A DNA stretch of 64,000 nt from Winogradskyella wichelsiae (GTDB lineage: Bacteria > Bacteroidota > Bacteroidia > Flavobacteriales > Flavobacteriaceae), in NCBI RefSeq assembly GCF_013403925.1, contig NZ_JABFDJ010000008.1, positions 62,001 through 126,000 on the forward strand, read 5' to 3'. Made by a program: the position numbers and the translations under genes. This document shows positions 46,113 through 55,134 of the stretch, piece after piece. Position 1 is the stretch's first letter. Each line of letters begins with the position of its first letter. The notes below the pieces were generated by a model. That model had not been told where the DNA came from, searched no databases, and worked only from the letters and a program-made list of their open reading frames with translations.

Positions 46113-47357
46113 TTAAACTTCAAATTCTTTTAAAGTCTTTGTTATAATAGATACACAATCTAATAATTGTGCTTCTGTCATTACTAAAGGAGGCGCAAAA
46201 CGAATAATGTTTCCATGTGTTGGTTTTGCTAATAAACCATTGTCTCTTAATTTTAAACAAATATTCCAAGCGGTTTCGCTGTCTTCGTCATCATTTATTA
46301 AAATAGCATTTAATAATCCTTTTCCTCTTACAGAGTTTACAATAGAACTTGTTTCTATAAATTTAGAAAGTTCACTTCTAAATAACTGTCCTAATTTTTC
46401 TGCATTATTTGCTAAATCTTCATTTTTAACAACCTCTAAAGCAGCTATTGCTACGGCTGCTGCTATAGGATTACCACCAAACGTACTTCCGTGATTTCCT
46501 GGTCCAATAACATTCATAATAGCATCATCAGCTAAAACGGCAGATACAGGGTAAGCACCACCACTTAAGGCTTTACCTAAAATTAAAACATCTGGTTTTA
46601 CGTTTTCATGATCTACTGCTAACATTTTTCCTGTTCTAGCAATACCCGTTTGTACTTCATCTGCTATAAATAAAACATTATATTTTTCACATAATGCTTT
46701 GGCTTTAGATAAGTAACCTTCGGTTGGTACATAAACACCAGCTTCACCTTGAATTGGCTCTACTAAGAAACCTGCAACATTAGCATTGCTTTTCAATGTG
46801 TTTTCTAAAGCTTCAAGATTATCATATGCAATCTTAATAAAACCATTAGTATAAGGACCAAAGTTTTTACGCGCTACAGGATCGTTACTAAAAGAGATAA
46901 TAGTTGTTGTTCTTCCGTGAAAATTATTCTCGCATACTATAATTTCAGCTTCATTTTCTTCAATTCCTTTAACTTCGTAAGCCCATTTTCTACAGATTTT
47001 TAAAGCCGTTTCAACAGCTTCAGCACCCGTATTCATTGGTAAAAGCTTATCAAAATTAAATGTTTCAGAAGCATATTTTTCATACTTTCCTAACATGTCA
47101 TTATAAAAAGCTCTTGACGTCAATGTTAACGTTTGCGCCTGCTCTGTCATTGCTTTTACAATATCTGGATGACAATGTCCTTGGTTTACTGCAGAGTAAG
47201 CAGAAAGAAAATCGTAATACTTTTTGCCTTCTACATCCCATACAAACACACCTTCTCCCCTGCTCAATACTACAGGTAACGGATGGTAATTGTGTGCACC
47301 ATACTTGTTTTCTAAATCTATCGCTTGTTGCGAATTTAATTGGTCTAAAACAGCCAT
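46113..47357 (-). CDS. rocD: Ornithine--oxo-acid transaminase
   Basis: A 414-residue PLP aminotransferase from the ATG at 47357; an earlier in-frame start would add 18 hydrophobic residues not found in the family. [20 protein letters not shown] at the N terminus and [12 protein letters not shown] are hallmarks of ornithine aminotransferase, and the PLP lysine is in [17 protein letters not shown]. It converts ornithine and 2-oxoglutarate to glutamate semialdehyde and glutamate. No arginine-pathway gene is adjacent. A TATTTTTG element (47491-47498, minus strand) and a short inverted repeat (47378-47398) lie upstream. Confidence 0.94.
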   Translation of the reverse strand: MAVLDQLNSQQAIDLENKYGAHNYHPLPVVLSRGEGVFVWDVEGKKYYDFLSAYSAVNQGHCHPDIVKAMTEQAQTLTLTSRAFYNDMLGKYEKYASETFNFDKLLPMNTGAEAVETALKICRKWAYEVKGIEENEAEIIVCENNFHGRTTTIISFSNDPVARKNFGPYTNGFIKIAYDNLEALENTLKSNANVAGFLVEPIQGEAGVYVPTEGYLSKAKALCEKYNVLFIADEVQTGIARTGKMLAVDHENVKPDVLILGKALSGGAYPVSAVLADDAIMNVIGPGNHGSTFGGNPIAAAVAIAALEVVKNEDLANNAEKLGQLFRSELSKFIETSSIVNSVRGKGLLNAILINDDEDSETAWNICLKLRDNGLLAKPTHGNIIRFAPPLVMTEAQLLDCVSIITKTLKEFEV

Positions 47358-47586
47358 TTTAAAAAGTTTAAAAGTTAATATCCAAAAAAAATGGATATCT
47401 AAAATAACCATTCCTTATCTACCTTTATCCTTTCGAAGTGTCCGAAAATTCAGCGTGGGAAAGAAATCATCCCTAGAGTGCTGCAAATTACAAAAATAAT
47501 AGAAATATGCCTCCCCCACGCCCATCAATTAACGTTATGCTATTTGTAAAATTGCAACTATCTTTGCACTCTAATTTATATAAGAA

Positions 47587-49041
47587 ATGCCAAAAAGAGA
47601 ACGTAACAAATTTGTAAGACGCGGAGAAATCATAGAAATCCTAATTGAAGGTTATGCCTACGGAGGAAAAGGTATTGGTCGTATCCGTAACGAGCATGGC
47701 GAATTTGTAGTATTTGTCCCTAATACTTTACCTGGGCAATTGGTAAAAACTCAGATAAAAAAGACGAGTAAAAAGTATGCTGAAGGTAAACTTTTTGAAG
47801 TTTTAAAAGCTTCTGATGATGAAACTAATATGCCATACCAAAGTATTCCTGGCGCTCCTTATATCAATTTACCGATTGAGAAACAACACGAATACAAGAA
47901 ACAAAGTACTTTAGAGTTATTTAAACGTATTGGTAAAGTTGCTGATATTGAAGATAAATTTGATGAGTTTGTAACGTCGCCAAACACTTTTCATTATAGA
48001 AATAAAATGGAATATGGTTTTTCTGCTATTGGTTATGATCACGAATTAAAAACTGATGTAGATGAATTTACTCTAGGTTTTAAAAAACGTGGAACCTGGT
48101 GGTGTGGTGACAATCTTAATAAAGACTCAGGTTTATTTGATGCTGAATTTGAAAATCTTCTTAAAGATATAAGATCTTATTGTATTGATACAGGATTAGA
48201 TCCATGGCATGCGCCAAAAAGAGAAGGTTTCTTTAGATATTTTGTGGTTAGAAAATCTTATAAAACCAATCAATTGTTGTTTAACTTGGTAACCACATCT
48301 TACGACTTGCCTAAATTTGATTTAGACAAATTTGCAAATTACCTTGTAGAATTGCTTGGTGACCGAGTTGCTGGTTTATTACATACAATTAACGACGAAG
48401 TTGGTGATAGAACCATAGCTACAACTGGAAGTATTTCGCTTGTCTATGGTGATGATAAAATTGTTGAAGAATTACTGGGCTTAAATTTTGAAATTAGTAT
48501 GAAAAGCTTTTTTCAAACCAATCCTAAATGCGCTGAAAAACTGTATACAAAAGTCGTTGATTATGCTTTAGAAAATAAAGAAGCCATTGATAATACTGTT
48601 GTTTTAGATCTATTTTGTGGTACAGGAACCATTGGTCAAATCATTGCCAATAAATCTGAAAACACTAAAATTGTTGGTGTAGATATTGTAGCTGCTGCCA
48701 TTGAAGATGCCAAGGAAAATGCTAAACGCAACAATATTGAAGGTTTAAAATTCTTTGCTGCTGATGTTGGAAAATTTTTAACTGAGCACCCAGAATACAC
48801 CAATAAAATAAGAACTATTATTTTAGATCCTGCAAGAGCCGGAATTGCGCCTAAAACCCTTAAAAAAATAATAAACCTAAATGCAGAACGTTTGGTTTAT
48901 GTATCTTGTAACCCTGCAACGCAGGCTAGAGATACAGAACAGTTAATGGAATCTGGGTACATCATCAAAAAAATGAGTTTAGTTGATCAGTTTCCGCATA
49001 CAGCGCATATAGAAACGGTAGTATTATTTGAAAAACAATAA
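47587..49041 (+). CDS. RlmD/TrmA-type RNA m5U methyltransferase lacking Fe-S cysteines
   Basis: A 484-residue SAM-dependent enzyme of the RumA/TrmA family. It has an N-terminal TRAM domain (residues about 12-70; IEILIEGYAYGGKGIGRI), a central RNA-binding part, and a C-terminal methyltransferase with LDLFCGTGTIGQI, LDPARAGI and the catalytic cysteine in VYVSCNPATQARD. The family often has an iron-sulfur cluster before the central domain (C-x5-CGGC), but here the site reads GAPYINLPIEKQHEYK, without cysteines. It probably makes 5-methyluridine in rRNA; position 1939 of 23S rRNA cannot be confirmed. DUF6452 starts directly at its stop codon. A TATCTTTG element lies at 47559-47566. Confidence 0.9.
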   Translation: MPKRERNKFVRRGEIIEILIEGYAYGGKGIGRIRNEHGEFVVFVPNTLPGQLVKTQIKKTSKKYAEGKLFEVLKASDDETNMPYQSIPGAPYINLPIEKQHEYKKQSTLELFKRIGKVADIEDKFDEFVTSPNTFHYRNKMEYGFSAIGYDHELKTDVDEFTLGFKKRGTWWCGDNLNKDSGLFDAEFENLLKDIRSYCIDTGLDPWHAPKREGFFRYFVVRKSYKTNQLLFNLVTTSYDLPKFDLDKFANYLVELLGDRVAGLLHTINDEVGDRTIATTGSISLVYGDDKIVEELLGLNFEISMKSFFQTNPKCAEKLYTKVVDYALENKEAIDNTVVLDLFCGTGTIGQIIANKSENTKIVGVDIVAAAIEDAKENAKRNNIEGLKFFAADVGKFLTEHPEYTNKIRTIILDPARAGIAPKTLKKIINLNAERLVYVSCNPATQARDTEQLMESGYIIKKMSLVDQFPHTAHIETVVLFEKQ

Positions 49042-49638
49042 ATGAAAAACGTAAAATTCTTAATTCTATTAATTGCAGTTGCACTTATTAATTGCGAACG
49101 CGATGATATTTGTGCTGCTACAACGCAAACCACACCTAGGTTAATTATAGAATTCTATGACGCTACAGACACTGATGAATTGTTGAACGTTCCTAGAATT
49201 ACCGTTTATGGAGAAGGCTTGTTTACAGATGAAGATGGTGTTACCACCGAACCAATTGAAGAATCTGACTTAATAATTACAGATTACGACGATGATGATT
49301 CTTATGTATTTAATGTTAATAGTAATAAAATAGCTTTACCACTTATTGTAGGAAATGAAGGGGAACTAACAACAACACGTTTTGTTTTAGAAAAAGATAC
49401 AGATCTAAGAATTGATGACGATGAAGACACCAACTCTAATATCGATATTATAGAAATCTCATATAATAATGAATTCGTTTACGTCTCTAGAGCTTGCGGC
49501 TATAAAAGTAATTTTAATAGTTTAGGTGTTTCTAGAGTTGCAGATGATGATAATTGGATTTCTAATATTGAGATTGAAGAAACAACACAAGAAAGTATAG
49601 AAGATGAAAGCACAACACATGTACGTATCTATCATTAG
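49042..49638 (+). CDS. DUF6452 lipoprotein
   Basis: A 198-residue lipoprotein (MKNVKFLILLIAVALINC; lipobox ALINC). The mature part begins with a conserved block (ERDDICAATTQTTPRLIIEF), typical of the Bacteroidota DUF6452 family, and continues as a beta-rich acidic domain. It directly abuts the methyltransferase stop codon and overlaps the next gene by 35 bp, so the three are co-expressed. Its function is unknown. Confidence 0.85.
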   Translation: MKNVKFLILLIAVALINCERDDICAATTQTTPRLIIEFYDATDTDELLNVPRITVYGEGLFTDEDGVTTEPIEESDLIITDYDDDDSYVFNVNSNKIALPLIVGNEGELTTTRFVLEKDTDLRIDDDEDTNSNIDIIEISYNNEFVYVSRACGYKSNFNSLGVSRVADDDNWISNIEIEETTQESIEDESTTHVRIYH

Positions 49639-50368
49639 AAGCGTAATATTAACGCTGTTGTTTTCTACAATAGCTATTGCACAACAAGAGAAAAAAAAAT
49701 CGGTTAAAGATACTTTGGTCTTTAAAGAAAAGTATGGCCTTAGAGTTGGTACTGATCTCAGTAAATTAGCACGCACTTTTTTTAGTGATGATTATTCGGG
49801 TTTTGAAATTATGGGAGATTATCGCCTCACCAAGCGTATTTATATTGCAGGTGAATTAGGTAATGAAGAACGAACACTTGACACAGACTATTTAAATAAT
49901 ACCACAACAGGTAGTTATTTTAAAGCAGGAATTGATATGAATTTCTACCAGAACTGGTTAGATATGGAAAATATGATTTATGCAGGTTTCCGTATCGGTG
50001 CAGCTACATTTAGTCAAAAATTAAATAATTACACCGTTTATGATGTTTATAACCAATATTGGGATAACCAATACACTGTAAACGAAGGACAAGAATTTGA
50101 TGGCTTAACTGCGCTATGGACTGAATTACAAGTAGGTCTAAAAGCAGAACTCTTTAATAATTTTTATGCAGGATTAAATATTCAGTTAAAAGTTCTTTTA
50201 ACTGAAAAAGAACCTAGTAGCGATTACGAAAATTTATACGTTCCTGGTTATAACAGAACCTATGATAGTAGCCGTTTTGGAGGCGGTTATGGCTTTAATT
50301 TATCTTACTTAGTTCCTATTTTTAAGAAGGATAAAATAATAATTCAAGATAAAGAAGTTGAAGAATAA
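49604..50368 (+). CDS. DUF6048 outer-membrane protein
   Basis: A 254-residue exported protein with a signal peptide of about 27 residues (VILTLLFSTIAIAQQ), then KYGLRVGTDLSKLARTFFS and a series of beta strands consistent with an outer-membrane barrel, as in DUF6048. The start lies inside the DUF6452 gene in another frame. The two are an obligate-looking pair, suggesting a lipoprotein and barrel that work together. The function is unknown. The last residues are charged, so the C-terminal aromatic rule does not hold. Confidence 0.83.
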   Translation: MKAQHMYVSIIRSVILTLLFSTIAIAQQEKKKSVKDTLVFKEKYGLRVGTDLSKLARTFFSDDYSGFEIMGDYRLTKRIYIAGELGNEERTLDTDYLNNTTTGSYFKAGIDMNFYQNWLDMENMIYAGFRIGAATFSQKLNNYTVYDVYNQYWDNQYTVNEGQEFDGLTALWTELQVGLKAELFNNFYAGLNIQLKVLLTEKEPSSDYENLYVPGYNRTYDSSRFGGGYGFNLSYLVPIFKKDKIIIQDKEVEE

Positions 50369-50493
50369 ACCAACATTCCTTTTTGCGTATTATAGCCACA
50401 GGCTAACAAAATTTAAAATTCATCTTTAATTAAATTTATAAGGCTGATTCTAATTTAAAAAATCCTTATCTTACTTCTTCAAATGTTATCTTC

Positions 50494-51018
50494 ATGGATA
50501 AAGATGCTATTGCTGATTTAATAGACGCAAAACATGCTGAATTAATTGCTTGGTTAGAAAATCAACCTCAAGAATCCTGGACAAAAGGCCCTGAGGGTAA
50601 GTGGACTACAGGTCAACAAGCTCTGCATTTACTTCAAAGTATAATTCCATTAAATAATGCTTTGAGTTTACCTAAATTTTTACTTCGTTTAAAATTCGGA
50701 AAAGCAAATAGACCCGTTAGATCGTATGATGCCATAGTAAAACGTTCCCTAGAGCGTTTACAAAAAACAAAAGGTAAAACCTTTAAGGGATCTAGAAATA
50801 TGAAAGTCCCTGCTTATGAAGACAAGCAATATATCTTGAACAGATTACAAACGGAAGAAAAGAAATTACAATATAAAACAAGACGAATTAGCGACCAAAA
50901 TTTAGACAGTGTTGTACTGCCACACCCCTTAATGGGAAAAATGCCTGTTAGAGAAATTATTATGTGGACCGCTCACCATGTTGATCACCACATTAAGATA
51001 TTAAAAAGTAACTATTAA
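50494..51018 (+). CDS. DinB-family protein
   Basis: A 174-residue four-helix-bundle protein of the DinB/YfiT type. IDAKHAELIAWLENQPQESW starts helix 1; the metal-site histidines lie in TTGQQALHLLQS and in MWTAHHVDHHIKIL at the end. DinB-like proteins include thiol-dependent transferases (for example bacillithiol-linked), but this one's substrate is unknown. It stands alone, and its stop codon lies within a tandem 26-bp repeat that includes the terminator arm. Confidence 0.85.
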   Translation: MDKDAIADLIDAKHAELIAWLENQPQESWTKGPEGKWTTGQQALHLLQSIIPLNNALSLPKFLLRLKFGKANRPVRSYDAIVKRSLERLQKTKGKTFKGSRNMKVPAYEDKQYILNRLQTEEKKLQYKTRRISDQNLDSVVLPHPLMGKMPVREIIMWTAHHVDHHIKILKSNY

Positions 51019-51065
51019 TAATAAAAACAAAACCTAACAATTAATAATAAAAACAAAACCTAACA
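51014..51065. repeat. Tandem 26-bp duplication at the dinB-like 3' end
   Basis: Two exact 26-bp copies (51014-51039 and 51040-51065) lie head to tail. The first carries the stop codon of the DinB-like gene and the second contributes most of the left arm of the terminator that follows. Confidence 0.9.
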
Positions 51066-51087
51066 TTAGAATAATAATGTTAGGTTT
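51056..51087 (+). terminator. Hairpin terminator between the DinB-like gene and purC
   Basis: A perfect 13-bp stem (51056-51068 with 51075-51087) and a six-base loop (51069-51074). The T tail is short, so strength is uncertain; it serves convergent genes. Confidence 0.65.
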
Positions 51088-51121
51088 AAATCATTTTTTA
51101 AACTAGAAATAATTTCTAGTT

Positions 51122-52066
51122 TTATCTTAAATACGCTAATACATTTTCTTCTATCCTATTTTGAATATCTGAAACATCACCCTTTACAAAGGTATCTCCT
51201 GTAATGTTTTCATAAAGTTCAATATAACGCTCGCTAACCGATGTAATATATTCGTCACTCATAAAAGGAACCTTTTGTCCTTCTAGACCTTGAAAATCAT
51301 TAGAAATTAACCATTGTCTCACAAATTCTTTAGACAATTGCTTTTGAGCTTCACCTTTATCTTGACGTGCTTGGTAACCTTCAGTATAAAAATAACGTGA
51401 AGAATCTGGTGTATGAATCTCATCAATTAATACAATTTCACCATCTTTAGTTTTACCAAATTCATATTTAGTATCTACTAAAATTAATCCACGATCGGCA
51501 GCAATCTCTGTACCACGTTGAAATAATTTTTTTGTATAATCTTCTAAAATGATGTAATCTTCTTCAGAGACAATACCACGTTTTAAAATATCTTCTCTAG
51601 AGATATCTTCATCATGGTCACCCATTTCTGCTTTTGTAGCAGGTGTAATAATAGGTTCAGGAAATTTATCGTTCTCCTTCATCCCTTCAGCCATTGTAAC
51701 ACCACAAAGTATTCTCTTTCCTGCTTTATATTCTCTAGCTGCATGCCCAGACATATAACCACGAATCACCATTTCTACCTTAAAAGGTTCACATAAATGA
51801 CCTACAGCAACATTTGGATCTGGTGTAGCTACCAGCCAATTCGGTACGATATCTTCAGTTTCCTTCATCATTTTTGTTGCAATCTGGTTTAAGATTTGCC
51901 CTTTATATGGAATCCCTTTAGGCATAACCACATCGAAAGCACTTAAACGGTCTGTAGCGACCATTACTAATTGCTCATCGTCTATATTATAAACTTCTCT
52001 TACTTTTCCTTTATAAACGTTTTTTTGATTTGGAAAACTAAAATTGGTATCTATTATGGTGTTCAT
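51122..52066 (-). CDS. purC: Phosphoribosylaminoimidazole-succinocarboxamide synthase
   Basis: A 314-residue SAICAR synthetase that joins aspartate to CAIR in purine synthesis. [13 protein letters not shown] and [14 protein letters not shown] are the N-terminal ATP-site signatures, [12 protein letters not shown] and [11 protein letters not shown] follow, and [13 protein letters not shown] lies near the end. Length fits the longer (about 310) form. It has a strong own promoter (52092-52122) and no adjacent purine genes. Confidence 0.97.
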   Translation of the reverse strand: MNTIIDTNFSFPNQKNVYKGKVREVYNIDDEQLVMVATDRLSAFDVVMPKGIPYKGQILNQIATKMMKETEDIVPNWLVATPDPNVAVGHLCEPFKVEMVIRGYMSGHAAREYKAGKRILCGVTMAEGMKENDKFPEPIITPATKAEMGDHDEDISREDILKRGIVSEEDYIILEDYTKKLFQRGTEIAADRGLILVDTKYEFGKTKDGEIVLIDEIHTPDSSRYFYTEGYQARQDKGEAQKQLSKEFVRQWLISNDFQGLEGQKVPFMSDEYITSVSERYIELYENITGDTFVKGDVSDIQNRIEENVLAYLR

Positions 52067-52091
52067 TTAATCGTCATTTAATTATGTACTA

Positions 52092-52122
52092 CAAATGTAA
52101 TTTCTTTACTTGTGCCATACAA
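52092..52122 (-). promoter_or_regulatory. Sigma-A promoter of purC
   Basis: On the minus strand TTG, 20 nt and TACATTTG (perfect TAnnTTTG) lie about 25-55 bp before the start codon. No purine riboswitch fits in the remaining leader. Confidence 0.8.
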
Positions 52123-52132
52123 TAATCTAAAT

Positions 52133-52158
52133 AAAAAAAGGAGAAATAAAATTTCTCC
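52133..52158 (-). terminator. Terminator of the barrel gene at 52187
   Basis: An 8-bp stem (52140-52147 with 52151-52158) and a three-base loop, followed by seven U on the minus strand. Confidence 0.75.
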
Positions 52159-52186
52159 CTCTTTAATTAAAATATGTAGTGATTAT

Positions 52187-52702
52187 TTATTTAAATCTAA
52201 TATTATAAGTTACTCCAATACCTACAGCTTGTATATCAATATCATTCTCTGCAAAAGTATTTTGGTAATACGCATAAATATTCCAATCACGATTATGGTA
52301 ACCAATTTGTGGGTTAACATAAAGGCCTCCTTCATTTTCATCTACGCCTGTTAAAAAACCGTAACCTATATCTGAACCTATAAAAAGCCCACTACGCTTA
52401 AAGTAATAACGCATGAATCCAGCAAGTGGAATAATACCAAAATCATCATTTCCATCCTTTCCAAAATAATTGGTGTAACCAGAAGCCAAACCAATACCTA
52501 AGTTAGGATTAAACAAATATTGACCTCTCAAATCTAAACCTAAAGCAAAAGATGACGCATCCCCTGCATCGCTTATTGGTACTCCTGCCGTTAAACCTAC
52601 TTTAAGCCACGAATTGTCTGAATTAAAATCTATTTCATCTTCTTGAGCAAATAATGGGCTTAACCCTAATGATAATCCTACTATCAAAAATAACTTTTTC
52701 AT
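52187..52702 (-). CDS. Outer-membrane beta-barrel protein
   Basis: A 171-residue exported protein with a signal peptide (residues 1-19, cleavage after LFAQ). The mature part is a small barrel (WLKVGLTAGVPISD, SSFALGLDLRGQYLFN, VNPQIGYHNRDWNIYA, ending YNIRFK), of the porin or OmpA-like eight-strand type. A TAAATTTG -7 element (52734-52741, minus strand) lies upstream. The function is unknown; it is not near the PorT-type cluster and shows only general barrel similarity to it. Confidence 0.78.
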   Translation of the reverse strand: MKKLFLIVGLSLGLSPLFAQEDEIDFNSDNSWLKVGLTAGVPISDAGDASSFALGLDLRGQYLFNPNLGIGLASGYTNYFGKDGNDDFGIIPLAGFMRYYFKRSGLFIGSDIGYGFLTGVDENEGGLYVNPQIGYHNRDWNIYAYYQNTFAENDIDIQAVGIGVTYNIRFK

Positions 52703-52839
52703 CTTTTCTTTTTATAAATTTTTATTATAACAGCAAATTTATGCAAGATTACTCGTAAGAATTTATATAATTTCTCTTTTTAATTATATAATTAAAAGAC
52801 AAAAGCAACCCAACCCATAATTAACAAAAAACTTAAGTA

Positions 52840-53793
52840 TTATTCCCTGTTTTCAATACTTTTATAAGCTGCAATCACTTTCTTTACAAGCTTATGACGA
52901 ATAACATCTTTATCATCAAGGTAGATCATACCAATACCATCAACGTTTTGTAACACTAAAAGAGCTTCCTTCAATCCAGATGTTGTACGACGTGGCAAAT
53001 CGACTTGTCCAGGATCTCCTGTCAACAAAAATTTGGCATTCTTACCCATCCTTGTTAAAAACATCTTCATTTGTGCATGTGTTGTATTTTGTCCTTCATC
53101 TAAAATTACAAAAGCATTATCTAAAGTACGACCCCGCATAAAAGCTAAAGGTGCTATTTGAATTACACCTTTTTCAATATAACTTTCTAATTTTTCTGCA
53201 GGAATCATATCGCGTAAAGCATCATATAAAGGTTGCATGTACGGATCTAATTTTTCTTTTAAATCTCCTGGTAAAAACCCTAAATTCTCACCTGCTTCAA
53301 CAGCAGGACGTGTTAATATAATTCGTTTAACTTCTTTATTTTTCAGAGCCTGAACAGCTAAAGCAACACCAACATAAGTCTTACCTGTACCTGCTGGCCC
53401 TATCGCAAAAACCATATCATTTTTACGAACAAGTTCTACAAATTTTCGTTGATTTGCTGTTTGAGCTTTTATTAGCTTCCCGCCAACACCATGTACTATA
53501 ACTTCCCCGCTTTTTGCTGTAGTTTCATAATCGTCCTTGCTTTGACTTGTAAGTACACGTTCAATTACGTTTTCATCAAGTTTGTTATACTTTCCAAAAT
53601 GTTTCATCAACATTGTCATTCTACGATCAAATTCTTCAAGAAGATCTTCATCACCATAAGCCTTTAATTTATTGCCTCTAGCAACAATTTTAAGCTTAGG
53701 ATAATATTTTTTTAGAAGTTCAATATTAGCATTTTGCGCTCCGAAAAATTCTTTAGGAGATATTTCTTCGAGTTCTAGGATTAGTTCATTCAA
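52840..53793 (-). CDS. PhoH-family ATPase (PhoH-like)
   Basis: A 317-residue cytosolic P-loop protein. Residues about 110-310 form the PhoH domain with Walker A GPAGTGKTYVGVALA, Walker B FVILDEGQNT and GDPGQVDLP. An N-terminal domain of about 100 residues holds the family's KH-like segment. PhoH-like proteins are helicase-related and often linked to phosphate or RNA metabolism; the role is not established. It has a TAAATTTG -7 element (53861-53868, minus strand). Confidence 0.9.
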   Translation of the reverse strand: MNELILELEEISPKEFFGAQNANIELLKKYYPKLKIVARGNKLKAYGDEDLLEEFDRRMTMLMKHFGKYNKLDENVIERVLTSQSKDDYETTAKSGEVIVHGVGGKLIKAQTANQRKFVELVRKNDMVFAIGPAGTGKTYVGVALAVQALKNKEVKRIILTRPAVEAGENLGFLPGDLKEKLDPYMQPLYDALRDMIPAEKLESYIEKGVIQIAPLAFMRGRTLDNAFVILDEGQNTTHAQMKMFLTRMGKNAKFLLTGDPGQVDLPRRTTSGLKEALLVLQNVDGIGMIYLDDKDVIRHKLVKKVIAAYKSIENRE

Positions 53794-53860
53794 AAGCGAG
53801 CTTTATTTAGTGCGTTAATATATTTTCTTTTCTTAATTTTGTAATTCAATTGTATACACA

Positions 53861-53868
53861 CAAATTTA
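53861..53868 (-). promoter_or_regulatory. -7 element upstream of phoH-like gene
   Basis: The minus strand reads TAAATTTG. Possible TTG -33 elements are 9 and 15 nt away, shorter than usual, so this is a partial match. Confidence 0.45.
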
Positions 53869-53914
53869 GCAATTTTACAACCACAAAATTTAAAAAAATA
53901 TCAACAATCAATCC

Positions 53915-54751
53915 ATGGCAATAATCACTTTAACGACTGATTTTGGACAAAAAGATCACTCTACTGGTGCCATTAAAGGAGCTATCTACAGTGAGCTTGA
54001 CCAGGTTAACATTGTCGATATTTCGCATTCAATATCTCCGTTTAACACCTGTGAGGCTGCCTATATTATACAAAATGCCTATAGTAGTTTTCCTAAAGGA
54101 ACGATTCACCTCATAGGTATCGATTCTGATTTAAGCCCTGAAAATAAGCATATTGCCGTTAAATTGGACGACCATTATTTTATATGTGCTAATAATGGTA
54201 TTATGAGCATGATTTGCAGTGATATAACTGCGGATAAGATTGTAGAGATAAATATACACGACAAAGTAGAAACTAGTTTTCCTGTTTTAGATATTTTTGT
54301 AAAAGTAGCTTGCCATATTGCAAGAGGTGGAACTTTAGAGGTGATAGGAAAAGTTATTAACACTATAAAACCGATTAAAAACCTAAATCCGTTTGTTAAT
54401 GATGAACAAAATCAAATAATAGGAAATATCATTTATATTGATAATTATGGAAATGTAGTGACCAATATTAAGCGTAAATTTTTTGAAAATATTCAGAAAG
54501 GAAGAGCTTATGAGGTTTCGGCTCGCAATCATAAGTTTAAAACAATATTAAATAAATACAGTGATATTCTAAGTTATGACAGTGAAGACTCGATACGCAA
54601 TGCAGAAGGCAAAGCAATGGCTGTTTTTAATTCTTCTAAATATTTAGAAATTGCTGTTTATAAAAGTAACAATAGTACTGTTGGTAGTGCTACAACTTTA
54701 ATGGGCTTAAAAACTCAAGACACTGTAACCGTTAATTTTTTAAAGCCATAA
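53915..54751 (+). CDS. SAM hydrolase (S-adenosyl-L-methionine hydroxide adenosyltransferase, DUF62)
   Basis: A 278-residue DUF62 protein that hydrolyses SAM to adenosine and methionine. TLTTDFGQKDHSTGAIKGA starts the N-terminal domain, which holds the SAM site; the C-terminal domain has NIIYIDNYGNVVTNI. It is related to fluorinases and chlorinases, but DUF62 proteins in general use water, so a halogenase call would be wrong without the halide pocket. An ABM gene follows after 3 bp. A TAATTTTG element lies at 53834-53841. Confidence 0.88.
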   Translation: MAIITLTTDFGQKDHSTGAIKGAIYSELDQVNIVDISHSISPFNTCEAAYIIQNAYSSFPKGTIHLIGIDSDLSPENKHIAVKLDDHYFICANNGIMSMICSDITADKIVEINIHDKVETSFPVLDIFVKVACHIARGGTLEVIGKVINTIKPIKNLNPFVNDEQNQIIGNIIYIDNYGNVVTNIKRKFFENIQKGRAYEVSARNHKFKTILNKYSDILSYDSEDSIRNAEGKAMAVFNSSKYLEIAVYKSNNSTVGSATTLMGLKTQDTVTVNFLKP

Positions 54752-54754
54752 GAT

Positions 54755-55051
54755 TTGTTAGTAAGAATTGTAAAAATGAGTTTTGAACCTTCTAAAATTG
54801 AAGAATTCTTGACTAATTTTGAAATCGTAAAAGATAAGATAAGAACCTTTGAAGGTTGTAACTTTCTCGAGCTATATCGTGATCAAAATAATACTAATAT
54901 TTTTTTTACTTATAGCTATTGGAATTCTGAAAATGATTTGAATAATTACAGACATTCTAAGTTGTTTAAAGGTATTTGGGCTGAAACAAAACCAAAGTTT
55001 AATGCCAAACCAGAAGCTTGGAGTGTAGATAAAATCGCTTCATTAAAATAA
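54755..55051 (+). CDS. ABM-fold monooxygenase-like protein
   Basis: A 98-residue protein of the antibiotic biosynthesis monooxygenase (ABM) fold. I use the TTG at 54755, 3 bp after the SAM hydrolase stop, because LVRIVKMSFEPSKIEEFL is a complete first strand and helix; ATG at 54776 would cut the first strand. FEGCNFLELYRDQNN and YSYWNSENDLNNYR are usual motifs. Such small proteins are dimers, often acting on haem or quinones, but many have no known substrate. Confidence 0.8.
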   Translation: MLVRIVKMSFEPSKIEEFLTNFEIVKDKIRTFEGCNFLELYRDQNNTNIFFTYSYWNSENDLNNYRHSKLFKGIWAETKPKFNAKPEAWSVDKIASLK

Positions 55052-55134
55052 ATCATTGTAATCTTTAATAAAAATTTTAATTGAAGATTAAAACGATTAG
55101 AAATTATAATAGAATAAAGAACGAATACTAATTT

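Noticed and set aside
47378..47398. Inverted repeat upstream of rocD as an ArgR-type operator
   Set aside because: The arms are only six bases and AT-rich, with a long A-rich loop; this is too weak to claim.
52067..52186. Purine riboswitch before purC
   Set aside because: The leader after the promoter is about 20 nt, too short.
53915..54751. Chlorinase or fluorinase in the DUF62 family
   Set aside because: Nothing in the sequence or neighbourhood suggests halogenation; DUF62 proteins are usually SAM hydrolases.
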